DNA of 64,000 nt from Eupeodes corollae (Eukaryota > Arthropoda > Insecta > Diptera > Syrphidae): contig NC_079149.1 of assembly GCF_945859685.1 (NCBI RefSeq), positions 27,377,118-27,441,117 on the forward strand, given 5' to 3'. Positions 21,429-33,942 of the stretch are shown here, one piece after another. Each line of letters begins with the position of its first letter. The first letter of the stretch is position 1. Under the pieces are notes generated by a model that saw only the letters and a list, made by a program, of their open reading frames with translations, was not told the DNA's origin and searched no databases. Made by a program: the position numbers and the translations under genes.

Positions 21429-22210
21429 TCATTTTCGTAGGAATTCCCTTGAATTCAAAATATTCGTATTACGGTAAGGGATAACACCTTTCAACACTGG
21501 TAAAAACATAGTGTTACAACAATTCAATACATCTTTCTTAGTATCTAATCTATTTTTATTAAAATCGATTACAAACTCAAATTCGTTAAAAGCAATACAA
21601 GAAGCTATTATTGGATTATGTTTCGCATAATTTGTGCTATGAAAAGGAACATGTAGAAAATTACCATTTCTAGGACGCAAATTCAGAGACTTAACATACA
21701 TATTAAACTGGAACAACAAAAATGAACAATTTATTTTAGAGTTGAGCACATCGTAAGCAAAGAGTACTAAATACCATTTTCTTCTAGATACTAAAGGTTT
21801 TAAGTCAATTAAAGCACATCTGGTCTCATAAGGTGGCGTATTTGAATAATTATAAAGATTCAAATTTAAACCAATTATGAAACACCATTTGGCAATATTA
21901 TCAATATCCAATTGAATTTTAGTACCATCTGATCAAAAACTTACAGAACTAAAAAATTTGAGATCTTCAGCATATAAAAGACATCTAGAACTTTTAATAC
22001 AATTCGGTTAATGATTAATAAATATAATAAAAAGAAGTGGACCAAGATGACAACCTTGTGGTACACCGGAAAAATTTTGTATTTCATTGGAAAGAACATC
22101 ACCAAATTTAACATATTGCAAATTATTTGTCTATTATTTGCCAGTGACAAATATCTGTTAGCTTCAAACAAAAAATTGAAGACATCTGTTGATGCAACTG
22201 CAACCAAATA
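21429..22210 (-). pseudogene. Non-LTR reverse transcriptase fragment (family P)
   Basis: Minus-strand text gives a GVPQG-type segment (plus strand CCTTGTGGTACACC at 22049-22062), then CIKSSRCLLYAEDLKFFSSV, where YADD has become YAED (about 21961-21981). Next come DIDNIAKWCFIIGLNLNL and, at 21429-21800, the C-terminal block LVSRRKWYLVLFAYDVLNSKI and HSTNYAKHNPIIASCIAFNE. A stop and a frameshift separate the two parts. The C-terminal block differs from family N at 24 kb, so it is a separate LINE family. The 5' and 3' ends are not identifiable. Confidence 0.75.
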
Positions 22211-22759
22211 CCCAATACATAAAACTGCCAGACAATTTCCGGGTAAACACTACACAGAGTAATTACTTAAATCATAACAGACTCAACTATCGGACTATTT
22301 TAGTAGCCAAAGACGTTTATGTTGACGAAATCAGCTTCCAGATACAAAAGTTATTACAATGAATCTGATGGTTTTTAAATCAACCGATACTGCTGTTGTT
22401 TTCCAATTGAATTTTCAAAGTCACTAAAAATACCTGGAATGCTATTACAAAATCTTTTATTAAAGATTGGTACTATTATTGTTCTTATGAGTCATTTAAA
22501 TCCACCTTATTATGCAAAACTACAAGTTTGGTTATCAAAAAGATCATCGGATATATTCTTCAAGCAATCATTTTAGCTGGAAAATTTAAAGGAAAAGTGG
22601 ACCTGTTGCCACGTATTCGTCTTTGTTTCAAAACAATAATTGCTTTGTAATAAGAGATAACGATAGTAGAAAATTAGTCATAAAGGTCTCCATGTTTTTT
22701 TTTACAAATGGCATATATGTAAAAAAGCATTGTGGTGCCCATGTCTGATGTTCCCCTAC
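22211..22759. other. Unassigned sequence upstream of a possible Helitron end
   Basis: It has no coding signal. It may belong to a non-autonomous Helitron whose 3' end is at 22835, but no 5' end is recognised. Confidence 0.3.
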
Positions 22760-22835
22760 AAATCCACTTAAATAGTTAACAACAATGTAAAATAAAAAGA
22801 ATGTTAATCACAGCAACGCGTGCCGGGTCAGCTAG
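22760..22835 (+). mobile_element. Possible Helitron 3' terminus
   Basis: The sequence GCAACGCGTGCCGGGTCAG ends in CTAG followed by T-rich flanking DNA. Helitron 3' ends finish in CTRR, commonly CTAG, preceded by a GC-rich hairpin region, and insert before T. This short GC-rich patch in AT-rich surroundings fits that pattern. The hairpin is imperfect and no 5' TC end was found, so the call rests on the terminal motif only. Confidence 0.35.
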
Positions 22836-23799
22836 TTTTTTATATGTGAAAATAAAATCTGTATTTCACTATTTTAAGCTTTGGTGCTAAAAGGACATAT
22901 TACTTTAATATGAATCGAAAACCCAGCCTTATTACAATCACGCAGCAATAATTCATCATCTTTTGAATGGAAGATCCAGCGGAAGGGGATCATATGAACC
23001 ATAAAGTTTAAACAGTTAAGTTGCATAAGTAAAGATTACATCTACATATTTTTTATTAATTTAACGATGTCAAAAACATCTTTGTTTTCACACAGTATGG
23101 AATTTAGAAAAACTTAAGTAATGCTTTAAATTATTTTCATAAAATTTTCTCTAAGAGAAACCGTAAATATTCAGGTTCATAAAAATTAACATTGATTCGA
23201 CAATTTGATAATAAATTGTCTTTAAATTCCTGAAACTCATCTCTAAATAATTCTTATTTATTTTCAATCACAAAATAGTATAAGGCTTTTTTAAAGTGTC
23301 TTTACTTTCAAAATTGATTTTCTATAAAAAATAAGATTTTTGAGATCAAAATTTAAGAAATTTACCTTTTGAAGTGAATAAGCTTAGGATGCCTTAAAAC
23401 TTTGATTTAAATACCAATTTCAAGTATATAAATGTCACAAAGTTAGCAAAATTGACACTTTTGCGAAACTAATGGCTAATTGGAAAATATAATAAACAAG
23501 TAAGCAAACTGAAATCGATATTATAATAGACTCCCGAAAATAAAGTCCGAAAAAAATACGTAAAGAAAATCCATAAAATTATTTATATCAAATTTCATTG
23601 TCCCACTTCAATCCTGCAAATAATATGTAAATGTAAGCTAAAGATACACCTAATGTTATTTAAATCCTTTAACATTAAAGAACATTTTTAGGCTGAAAAA
23701 CTTATCTTTATGTTAAGTATGTGACTCCCCACCCCCATTTAAAAATCTGAATCCGGCCTTGATCACAACGTAATTGCTAGCCCAAAACCGCACAAACTG
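22836..23799. other. Unassigned AT-rich DNA
   Basis: No ORF, terminal repeat or tandem array is recognised. Confidence 0.4.
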
Positions 23800-25145
23800 T
23801 GAATTTTTGAGAACTTTCAAAAGTATTTTACAAAATTCCTATTTCACATTCCACATTTGATGAAAGATAGAGCATGGCAAGGCATTCCACATTCGCGTAG
23901 TACGGCTAGAAATGAATCTCTGTACTTCATAGTACGGCCGAAGTTGGGCTCAAGGGTAATCTGATGGGATTTCCTAGAAGCGCGTTTATTACGGTTAAAT
24001 TGTTTAAGGGGAGAAATGCAACTGGCTAAAATAACGGTAAAAAAGGGTGAGACAAGAAACCTTGAGTCGATGTTCGAGTGACGTAATCGAGTTGATGATG
24101 TTACTGTTACTAATCATTTTAAAAGCTCTTCTTTGAATACTGTCCAAGAGGTTTATATAAGTTACTAGAGCACCAGCCCAGAGATGAGAGTTATATTCAA
24201 GTTTCAGACGTATATAGGTTTTGTAGATTATAGCCAGATCAGACGAAGAGACAAATTTCTTGCAACGTCTCAAAAAACCTAGACATCTTGCGGCATTTTT
24301 GGCAACATGGCGTATGTGATCGCTCCACAAAAGGTGGTTGCTGATGCACATTCCGAGGATGTCAAAATTTTCCATTTCGTTGATGCAAGGACAACTCATA
24401 GACAGTGGCAAAGAGGGTTTATCTCGCTTTAACAATGCAAGACAGCATTGCGTTTTCGAAGCATTAAATACCACACGATTTTTTATTCCCCATTGTACAA
24501 TGCTGTGTAAGTCGGAATTTAATGAGCTTATCATATTTTGCCGTTGCAGTTCACATCCGAAGAGGAGGGTTTCGAGTCTGGAAACGAATATCAAAAGCTA
24601 AAAGTGCTTTCGTCAGCGAAAAAATGTATGTAAAATGAAGTAGCAGACGGGATATCATTTATAAAAATGAGGAAAAAGGTCGGAGATAAAACGGAGCCCT
24701 GGGGCACACCAGCATTTATTTTATTGGTTTCAGATTTGAATCCATCCAAAACAACTTGTATTGAACGTATCGAAAGAAAATTTCTAATCCAACGAAGAAG
24801 AGATTCGTCGATACCGAAAACACGCATTTTCGATAAGAGACCAAGATGCCAGACTTTATCAAATGCCTTTAAAGTATCAAGTGCAATAATCTTACTTTCT
24901 CCAAAACGATGTAAAGATCTGTTCCACTGTTTGGTGAGATGAACCATGACATCAACAGTGGACCTATTCCTACGAAAGCAGTATTACCGGTCATTAAGAA
25001 GCTTCCGTTCATCAATATATTCTTAAATTGATAATTAATCAGCGTTTCCATTCCCTTAGAAAGAAGGAACATTAATGCTATCGGTCGATAATTTTCGGGA
25101 GAAGAAGATTTGCAGTTTTCCAACTACTCGGAACGAGCCTAGAAG
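23800..25145 (-). mobile_element. Non-LTR element family N, copy at 24 kb
   Basis: This is the most complete family N copy. The minus strand reads KSSSPENYRPIALM, then at 24591-24947 MVHLTKQWNRSLHRFGESKI, ALDTLKAFDKVW, RWIRNFLSIRSIQVVLDGF, INAGVPQGSVLSPTFFLIFI and FFADESTFSF (YADD equivalent FADE). At 24004-24594 comes the C-terminal region FNASKTQCCLALLKRDKPSL, CSHLWAGA-like NSHLWAGALVTYINLLDSIQ, RRAFKMI and HRLKVSCLTLFYRYF. Further down FGRTMKYRDSFLA follows at 23890-23950. It is 5'-truncated before the RT fingers. The first RT Asp is kept but the last catalytic Asp is Glu, so it is inactive. Confidence 0.85.
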
Positions 25146-28000
25146 AAAAGGGGCAATAGAATAGAATGGAATCATTCACTCGTTCAAGAACTCAGCACCA
25201 TTGCAACACCATCAGCAATATTTTTAATTGATTTTGAGCTATGCAGACTATTTCGGTTATTCACATTACTAATTTGTGCAAACAGCTGAATTTTTCTTCT
25301 GAAAATGATTCAATATTTAAACTTTCAGACTTTAGTCAATGCGTTTTATAATTAATGCATTGTTAAAACATATCAAGAAAAGATGACAGTTTCTAAAGAG
25401 TTAACTTTCCAAATAGCGGACAGTTTAAAATAAAACCTATTATAGGAAAACCCTTTAAAAGCCTTAAAAAACTGATTCCATATTCAAATTTGTTCGTTTA
25501 TAATTTCTTTGTGATAACCAAAAAAAAAACAAAAACAATAGTAAAACTATGAAACCTGAACAACCCTTCTCTTAAAGTTTATTTAAAAAATATTTCTAAC
25601 ATAAGAATTAAGAACAAACAAAATTGCTTAAATCTGAACTGGGGATATTATATCCTGTATTTATTTATATATGTATGCGTAAGATGACAAGAAGCAGATT
25701 ACTGTATAGTGTATACATATGTATTGCCAATCGATTACTTTCCTATTTCATCTTTTATGCTCCTGCAACTAGGATAAACGTTTTGAGAGTCCTCCATGGA
25801 AAACACATAAGCAAAGCATGTCTCAATTTTTAATAAGGTAAACACTATGCAATAAAGCCCATTTTTCTCTAGAGAGGGAGAGAGAAAGGGTGCACAAATA
25901 ATAGATATCCTTTGAAAAAAAAAAAAAACAAAATCTCTTCTATGGGTTGTACCACTTATCCTCTTTAAGAATAACAAAACAAAACGTGCTCACCGATTAG
26001 GCTAAACAAAGTCTACTCGAACTTTTGCACATATACCTTACCAGAGTATAAAATCGATCTTTACCTGATGATGATAGCAGTGTGGTTGGACGAGCTAATG
26101 GTAAATACTATAGTATTAGTATCCTTTCCCCCTGTGTACTTACACGCACTTTCTTCCTCAACAAAAGATGAACAAAAAAAATAAGAAAAATCCTTTGCAC
26201 AAAACTTAAACCCTCTTTTCGTAGATGTTTTCTAAGTATTTTTGTTTTTCTTTTTTTCTTCAAATAAGGATTTGCGGCAAAAGAAAAAAGGATTTTTATG
26301 CATGAATGGCAATAACTTTTTGCAATCCTTTACAATTCAATAAAATTTTATTATACCCACAACTAACTCGAATTTAATGCGTATATAGAGAGGGTCTTGT
26401 TGCCTAGGGGATTTGATTTTCGATATTAGTTGATAACGGTTTTTAGTGATTTTATTAGCTGAAGGACTTTGAAATTCCACTTGAAATCGAAATTGGGGAG
26501 ATAAGTGCGAGTTAGTTAAATTCGTTTTTATTGTTTTGTTTAAGTTTCAAACTTTACACTAAGTCGAAGTTAAACAAAGTTTGATACCAACTCCAACTCA
26601 AAAAACAAGAAGTTTGATTGAAAAAAGGAAAAGTCATATTTTAAAAAATCTTCTAATTTCCTTAAAAAGAACATGTTTTTGTTTGCATCCGATTACTGCA
26701 CATAAAATTAGTCAATAAAGTTCAAGCCCTAACTTACCTATATTCTGAGTGTATTGATTAAAATTTCCAGCCACTTAAACATTGTTATGGCTTATTACTG
26801 TCACAGGAAATTGATTTTTCAAAAAAAAATAAAACTCCTTCACTTCAGAGAGAATTCTACAAACAATGTACCTACACACTCTAAGCAATATTATATGCTT
26901 CATGCAACATACACAAAACATATCCATAAGTATGTATATAAAGTAGGTTGGCATGGCATACATAATATACATAGAAAGACGAGAGCTTTGTTTTTATAAC
27001 TTGCACCATTTGAACATCAGGCAAACGTCCAGAGTCATCCACTCCAGAATTCACATGAATAATTCATTCCATTCGATTAGTTTCCGTTTCGATTTCATTT
27101 AATCAAAACATCGGAACATTGTAATGAATGAGCGCCTGATACTCCATCACATCACAGAGAACCATATCAGATATGTGCTTCACATATAGTTGGATGGTAT
27201 ATCCTGGTGAAGTCCGCCGTCCAAGCATAATACACCCACCCATTCCACACACCCACATTCCACTGTGAAAACCACCCAGCAACCCACCCACCCACTCTAT
27301 AAAATCTACCAAACGGAGGGTTTTATGAATGATCCTTCAAAAGGAGGCGAAAGAAAACAAATAAACATTGGCGGGCAAGGGGCCAGAAAGACTTGAAAAT
27401 TCACAACACAATCCCTTAGCTCTGTGGCTCTCTGGCACTAGCTCTGGCTCAGGCTTATACAAACAAAAAATAATCAAAGTTGGGGCGGGAGCGAAAAAAT
27501 CGAAAACATATGCGGACAGACATTTAAAGTGAATTGAATTATCCTTTGAAAAGTAATGCCACATAAAGAATAAAAGGGGTGGCTCATGGCACAGGCATAG
27601 AATAACGCAGCGCAGCAGAAAGTGCGGTATGCCATGCGGGTTTCTTTAATATGCGTTGCATGATGGCACGCACAGGACTGAGAAAGTCTTTATGTCTGTG
27701 CATACCTTCAGTCTGGGGGAAGCGGCTCTGTCAGGAAAGAACGAAGAAAATTCTAAAATCAAACAATCGGTACAATGAAAGGGAAACTTTTCAATGGAGA
27801 GTCCTGTAAACAGAACACACGCTTTTACGAGTCAACCATTTAGCGGAAGTATTCTTAACGATGAGGACGCGGCATTGGGCGCACCACGCTACGTCCCAAG
27901 TTGAAGAAAATGAAAACTGGTAGAGCGTTGCTATACAGAAGGCAGGGGTGGATCAAGGAATTGGACGATTTTAACTTTATTTTTCAAAAATTCATTCAAA
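25146..28000. other. Mostly unassigned DNA (25-28 kb)
   Basis: No TE or gene is recognised. It includes a run of C-rich CCCACCCACCCACTC near 27284-27298 and several short open frames with no recognisable domain. Base composition is more mixed between 27000 and 27950 than in neighbouring repeats, compatible with single-copy DNA. Confidence 0.45.
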
Positions 28001-28458
28001 ATTTTAAGATTTTGAGATTTTAAGACTTTAAGATTTTAAAATTTTAAGATTTTAAGATTTTAAAATTTTAAGATTTTAAGGTTTTAAGATTTTAAGATTT
28101 TAAGGTTTTAAAATTTTAAGATTTTAAGATTTTAAGATTTTAAGATTTTTAGATTTTAAGATTTTAAGATTTTAAGATTTTAAGATTTTAAGATTTTAAG
28201 ATTTTAAGATTTTAAGATTTTAAGATTTTAAGATTTTAAGATTTTAAGATTTTAAGATTTTAAGATTTTAAGATTTTAAGATTTTAAGATTTTAAGATTT
28301 TAAGATTTTAAGATTTTAAGATTTTAAGATTTTAAGATTTTAAAATTTTAAGATTTTAAGATTTTAAGATTTTAAGATTTTAAGATTTTAAGATTTTAAG
28401 ATTTTAAGATTTTAAGATTTTAAGATTTTAAGATTTTAAGATTTTGAGATTTTAAGAT
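28001..28458. repeat. Microsatellite (GATTTTAA)n
   Basis: An 8-bp unit GATTTTAA is repeated more than fifty times. The left 150 bp are imperfect (AAATTTTAAG, GGTTTTAAG variants) and the centre is nearly perfect. It runs directly into the assembly gap. Confidence 0.97.
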
Positions 28459-28658
28459 NNNNNNNNNNNNNNNNNNNNNNNNNNNNNNNNNNNNNNNNNN
28501 NNNNNNNNNNNNNNNNNNNNNNNNNNNNNNNNNNNNNNNNNNNNNNNNNNNNNNNNNNNNNNNNNNNNNNNNNNNNNNNNNNNNNNNNNNNNNNNNNNNN
28601 NNNNNNNNNNNNNNNNNNNNNNNNNNNNNNNNNNNNNNNNNNNNNNNNNNNNNNNNNN
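28459..28658. other. Assembly gap (200 N)
   Basis: There are exactly 200 unknown bases inside a microsatellite. The round length suggests an arbitrary placeholder, so the real array size is unknown. Confidence 0.98.
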
Positions 28659-28789
28659 TTTAAGATTTAAGATTTAAGATTTAAGATTTAAGATTTAAGA
28701 TTTAAGATTTAAGATTTAAGATTTAAGATTTAAGATTTAAGATTTAAGATTTAAGATTTAAGATTTAAGATTTAAGATTTAAGATTTAG
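28659..28789. repeat. Microsatellite (GATTTAA)n
   Basis: A nearly perfect 7-bp unit GATTTAA is repeated about 18 times, starting immediately after the gap. It is one T shorter than the unit on the other side. Confidence 0.96.
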
Positions 28790-30704
28790 AACTAAGAACT
28801 TAACGTTAAAAAAACTAATTTGCGCCTTAATTGTACAAATGCAGCCCTTAGTATTATGGATTTGAATGACTAAGCGCTTACGGCCAGATGGAATTCCTTT
28901 ACCCTAGATTGCATAGCATGGCAGAGTACAATTTCAACTATATAAGGAAAACGTAGATTTCGACACGCCATTCTGCGCTTTGATGGCATTCCACGATAAA
29001 CGCAGTCCGCCGCTACCATCATCAAGCTGCGAACCACCGACTGTTGGCGGCGGCGGCAGCGATCTTCCTCTCCTTTAGATATTAATCCCAACAATGCGAA
29101 TCAAAATAAAACCCATTTTTATAGGTAACCGATTCCAATACCAACCAATTTCCAAGAAAAAACATCATTGGAGGGTTTGGTTTCGATTCAAAGTCTGATG
29201 CAAAGGGGGCGTCTCGCGTCGTGTCTCGAGTCGAAATATACTTCAATCGACTTATTAATAGGTTTGTTTGTTTTTGTTATTGTTCGTGTTTGCAGAGGTC
29301 GCTTTCCGGTACGTCCTCGCTATCATCGTTGTCGTCGTCATTGAACTTATATAGAATTGTAGTCATTCCGAATCGTCGGTCGTCAGCTTTGTTGTTTTCC
29401 ACCAAAGATAGCTAAGTTTATATTATAATATGTGACAAGGGGTCGCTTTTGTTTAATGTTTACATTTGGTTCTAGCCCCCTTCGCTCCGTTTTATATCCT
29501 CAAGGATATGACCGTGAATTGCTTTCATTGGAAGTATATCATGATATTTCTTTGCTTTACCAAAGCTGTCATATAGCCGTACAATAGGGCCCGTCACATC
29601 CCAACCAATCCCCTGCTGTTTCCCTCGAATAATAGCTAAGTTTGATTTATTTGATTTTATGAGTGCGTCTGCAAGTAGCATAGAAATGGGGAAAAGCTAT
29701 TTGGACTCTGCATATGGCTTGACTTCGACTTCGAAATACGTACACGATGTTTTTCCTAGGTATTGCCCGAAGGATATTTTCGTTTTATTACAATTTTCCA
29801 ATTTCATTTTGGTATTATAAATGAAACAATTGCATGTGCTACGAAGAACGGCAAAGACGTTTGACTTGGCTACAAGTTTGTTTGTGGGTGGAATTGGACG
29901 GAATTTCATTTAAGGGTTGATGTAGAGTTGGGGTTGGCGGTGGATGCATTGTGGAAATATTGGACTCAATTGGAAATTAGCGTATTTATATGGTTTAGTG
30001 CTTTGTTTGTTTGTTTATTGGTTTAAGTTACTTTATTTCAAGGGGAAATATCATCAACTCCTAGACATATTGAGAACTAAATAATAGTTCTTAGTCTTTA
30101 AGTGATTCTTTGGTTAAGTTATAAGTAAGTGAATATGCATTGCATATTTGATACTTTGACAGAAGTATGTACATACGTCTTGTCTTTGAGGTTTTATGAA
30201 ATGATTTACTTATTTCCTGGAATGGCAGCCTTAAACCAAATGATTGATTCATGATTGTTTAGCAATATAAGAACAAAGGAACTTAAAGAAAGCATTATGG
30301 GAATTCCTTTTGTTACTTTGTTTATGAAGTTTTGAGACATTTTGTACGTCTTTTGGATTGAAATAGGACCATCCGATAAGAGGTTTCATTTTGAATAATC
30401 TACTACTTGGACAGCTGTTAATTTTAAAGCAGTCATATTTTGACATTTGAAAAGTACAAACTACTTTTACGCATATAAAATATTGAAATTCACTTATGAC
30501 CTTAAACAATCAGTTGAAAGATGAATTCAAGCCGGTCAATCAGAAGTAAAGTCACATCTTCGCTTTTTGGATCCTTAAAATGCATTCAGGATATTTATCG
30601 AAAAATCATTTTCATAAGTGTGGCACAAATGTAACAGTGAATTAAACTTCACTATCGACATGTGATTATTGATTTCTTACAATGTATGCAACAAATGAAT
30701 CGTA
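28790..30704. other. Unassigned, possibly single-copy DNA
   Basis: Several minus-strand open frames of 70-86 codons (28870-29094, 29472-29681, 29697-29909, 30249-30509) carry no domain I recognise. A GCGGCGGCGGCAGC patch lies near 29046-29060. No TE words recur. It could contain host regulatory or UTR sequence, but this is not shown. Confidence 0.4.
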
Positions 30705-31742
30705 ATTTAAAAAAAAAAAAGAGGCTGGGATGCGACCCACACTGATAACTTCCCATCCCGTCTGTCGATTTGTCTTGCTTAAAAGTGTTTCTATATGTAT
30801 TCGTATCAATTTTTACACAAATTTGCATACTATTTTTTGTAGATTTTATTTTTTGTAAAAAAACGTACTGTTGGATTTTTATATAAAATACTGAAAATAA
30901 GTTTAAGCCAATATTTTTGAAAAACTATTTAATTCGAAAGTAAATGTTTACCAAGTTTTAGTATTGTTTTTTTTTTAGTTTTATTTTTTGTAAAAAAACT
31001 GTCAATTCGATTTACTTCAAAATTTTATCGAATGTTGAAAACAATATTTCTTATAAAATAAAATAAGTTTGAAGCCAATATTTCAAATTCTTGACCAGAT
31101 ATTTGAGTCGAAAATCAATTTTTACTAACTTTTGCTAATTTTGTTTTAGGTTTTTAAATTTTTGTAAAAAACTGTCATTTCGATTTTTTTCAAAATTTTA
31201 CTGAATGTTAACAACAATATTTTTAAAAAAATAAAAGTAGTCTAAAGCCAATATCTACAATTTTTGAAAAGATATTTGAGTCGATATCAATTTTTGCCAA
31301 CTTTTATACATTTTTTTTAGGTTTTTATTTTTTGTAAGAAAACTGTCAGTTCGATTTTTCTCAAAATGTTTTCTAATGTTGAAAACAATATTTCTTATAA
31401 ATAAAAATTAGCTTGAAGCTATTATCTCAAAGTTTTGAAAAGATATTTGAATCGAAAATCATTTTTTACCAACTTTTGTTAATTTTGTTAATTTTGTTTA
31501 GGTTTTTATTTTTTGTAAAAAAACTGTCAATTAGATTTTTCTCACCATTTTTCACATTATTTTTTGTTGCACAAAATTGTTTTGGAGATGAAATCATATT
31601 TTAGTCGTAGGATTTTGGAGGTGACACATTTTTTTCTTTTTTTTTGATTTATTTTGACTCTAGGGACCTTGAAATGTCGAGAAATGTCAAAATTTTCAAT
31701 TTGACAAATCGGACCCATTACAATTACTTCCTATGGGAAGTT
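30705..31742 (-). mobile_element. HL element copy C (Helentron/DINE-1-like, short)
   Basis: The plus strand begins ATTT plus twelve A, then GAGGCTGGGATG (stem arm 30727-30732), AACTTCCCAT at 30747-30756 and CATCCC at 30754-30759, essentially identical to copy B. Only about four to five monomers follow. The ACGT-rich core is deleted, with the array joining directly to TTTATTTTGACTCTAGGGACC at about 31650. The left end ATGGGAAGTT is at 31733-31742. It shows that the ends are conserved while the interior contracts. Confidence 0.7.
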
Positions 31743-31759
31743 AATAAGTTAAACTATTC

Positions 31760-32250
31760 AAATTCAGATATTAGCAACATCCTATACTTGGAGTTATCTT
31801 TCAAGAATGATGCGAGGGGTTTCCAGTTCGTTTCGTTCAAAAGTTGTATTGTTTCTTGCATTGTTAATGTTCTTTTGTCCGCAGTACGATATCAGTTGAG
31901 ATGCAAAAATGGGACATATACTGATAAAATGAAAGCAGTCTTCTTTGGATTTAAGATTACATAAGGAACATTATTTCTTGAAACTTCCATTGTAGAGTCC
32001 TCCGTTAAGTCCTAAGAGTTCGAATCTTGCTTTAAAAATTAAGGAGATTTCGTTGAACCTCAGTGAGTCTTGGAAGTAGTTTGATTGATTTAAGCTTATA
32101 TTGAGTTGGGAGTAGAACACTCTACTGAGATGCTCGCGAGCAGTAGCTTTAACACCATCCTGAACAGAGTTTTCGTGCTTTCCAATTATGCGATAGAGCT
32201 GCCCCTTCAAATCAACTAAGTTTCTTTCTTTCATCAAAAATGATTGCCAT
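31760..32250 (-). pseudogene. LINE C-terminal fragment with CCHC-like motif
   Basis: The minus strand reads MMKERNLVDLKGQLYRIIGK, HLSRVFYSQLNISLNQSNYF, a stop after LYNGSFKK, and then CSLCNLKSKEDCFHFISVCP. The Cys-x2-Cys … His-x4-Cys spacing resembles the C-terminal zinc-binding segment of many LINE ORF2 proteins. No RT is attached, so the family is unknown. A degenerate host zinc-finger exon is a less likely alternative. Confidence 0.5.
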
Positions 32251-32433
32251 ATTTTTTCATTTCCTCATCCACCAATCCTCATTTCTTATTTTGTAGGTAG
32301 GTAGAAATGGCAATCTCAAGGCAACCTAGCCTGAGATCCAATTAGCGCTGTAGTGCTCCGTTTTTATACCAACAACTCGTTTGACCTGTGATAGAAAGAC
32401 ACAGATTTGTAGAGAAGCTTTATAGCGATTATG

Positions 32434-33220
32434 TTAGAGCCATTTTGTCGCATTGAGAAAAAAGATTAGGTCTCTAATCATTGTCTCATATAGCTCATCA
32501 AGTTCGTGAAAAAATGCTTTTTTAAAGTATTTCATTCTAGTGTTTGCCAAAGCAGGACATTTGTTGAGGAAATGGATTATCGTTTCACTTTCTATTTGGT
32601 CACTACAACTACGGCAAAAGGTGTTATAAGAGATACCAAACTTCTCTGCAAGTACCATACTCCCATAGGCCAATGTCCGGTACAAACCGCAACAATCCTG
32701 GCTATGTCTTGCCTTGGCCTGCATAGAAGATCGTTTGTACGGGTTTTGTTCTTCATAGCACCAAGAGGAATGTTAACCATTTCCGCAAGTGAGCTATGAA
32801 GGGCCGATCCTTGCCTGGCTAGCTCGTCAGCCCGTTCATTTCCCACGATACCACTATGGCCCGGAACCCAGATCAGGGCGACACCGAGGTTAATATTCAG
32901 GCTCGCAAGCTCATCACGACATTGCTAGACCAATTTAGATGAGGATATGGCCGATTTAATGGCTTGGACAACTGCCTGGCTGTCTGTAAAGATAGCCGCA
33001 TTTCGGTTTTGGTTTAGGTTTTGTTTAAGTATTTTACATGCCTCCCTTATTGCCAGCAGTTCAGCCTGAAAAACGCTAGCAAAGTCAGGAAACCTAAAGG
33101 ATTAAGCTACATTAAGGGACTCAGAAAAGATCCCAGAACCAACTCCGCACTCCATCTTTGAGCCGTCAGTAAAGATGGTTGCGTCGAAACCTATCGACAC
33201 GATGTCACCCTCCCAATCTT
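32434..33220 (-). pseudogene. LINE RNase H and C-terminal domain
   Basis: In order, the minus strand shows ATIFTDGSKMECGVGSGIFS (first Asp), FQAELLAIREACKIL (Glu), AAIFTDSQAVVQAIKSA (second Asp), and LIWVPGHSGIVGNERADELA (His/Asp), so all RNase H catalytic positions are readable across frames. The C-terminal part contains FCRSCSDQIESETIIHFLNK and CPALA, a CCHC-like element. A stop in NVA*SF and frame breaks near 32592-32846 interrupt it. Confidence 0.82.
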
Positions 33221-33387
33221 CTCTCGATGGAAAAATAACCTTAAACCCTCAAAGTAGGAGTGCAGTAGTCGGTGTCTACCGAGATAATATCTGAGGGAAT
33301 CAATTTCGTTGTGTTGCTTTGACCATAAGGTTTTACAACCAGCTGTTTGATTCCTTCAGCCTAATAGCGCTGCAGGAAACTATGTAT

Positions 33388-33942
33388 TTAATAAAAAGGT
33401 CGATTGGTAGAAGATCGAAAATAATGTAATCCAAGGGTAAATTCTTTATAATGGATTGTTTGTTTTACAGTACGCACTACCTCATTGAGGGCAGTCTCCG
33501 TAGATTTGTGCTTAAGATAAGCATGCTGAGAGCTTTCGAGAGGTCGTCCAACTAGAATTTCTCTAATATGGTAATCAAGAATGCGCTCCAAGGTTTTAAG
33601 CACAAAAGATATTAAGATTATTGGTCTGAAATCCTTCGCGGATTCGTGACCTCGCCCACCCACTTTCGGGATAAAAACTACTTTGACCTGTCTCCACGAC
33701 ATGGGCACATGTTTGAGAAGGAGACATCCTTTGAAAATTTGTTCCAGCCATGAAGCTGCCACATCATGCAACTTTTGTAGCATAACTGGCAGTATGCCTT
33801 CCATGCCTGGGGATTCATATGGAGAAAAAGTATTGATGGCCCACAATACGGAATTGACTTGCTCCAAATGAGCTACGTTTAGCTCTGTGGTTGCAAGCGG
33901 TTCGGCGTTCTCACTCTCGCAACCTGGAAAGTGCGTCTTCAT
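33388..33942 (-). pseudogene. LINE reverse transcriptase N-terminal part
   Basis: The open frame of 184 codons reads MKTHFPGCESEN, INTFSPYESPGMEGILPVML, VPMSWRQVKVVFIPKVGGRG, SAKDFRPIILISFVLKTLER and HAYLKHKSTETALNEVV. These are the fingers motifs of a LINE RT (normally KSPGPDGI, FIPK, DFRPISL, QHAYxxGxST). It ends shortly before the FD(I/L)xxAFD palm motif, which has been deleted or scrambled. Confidence 0.85.

Noticed and set aside
28001..28789. CRISPR-like or spaced repeat array
   Set aside because: Units are contiguous 7-8 bp repeats without spacers, in a eukaryotic genome. It is a microsatellite.
28870..29094. 74-codon minus-strand frame as a host exon
   Set aside because: No domain, no convincing splice context and unremarkable length. 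It was left as unassigned DNA.
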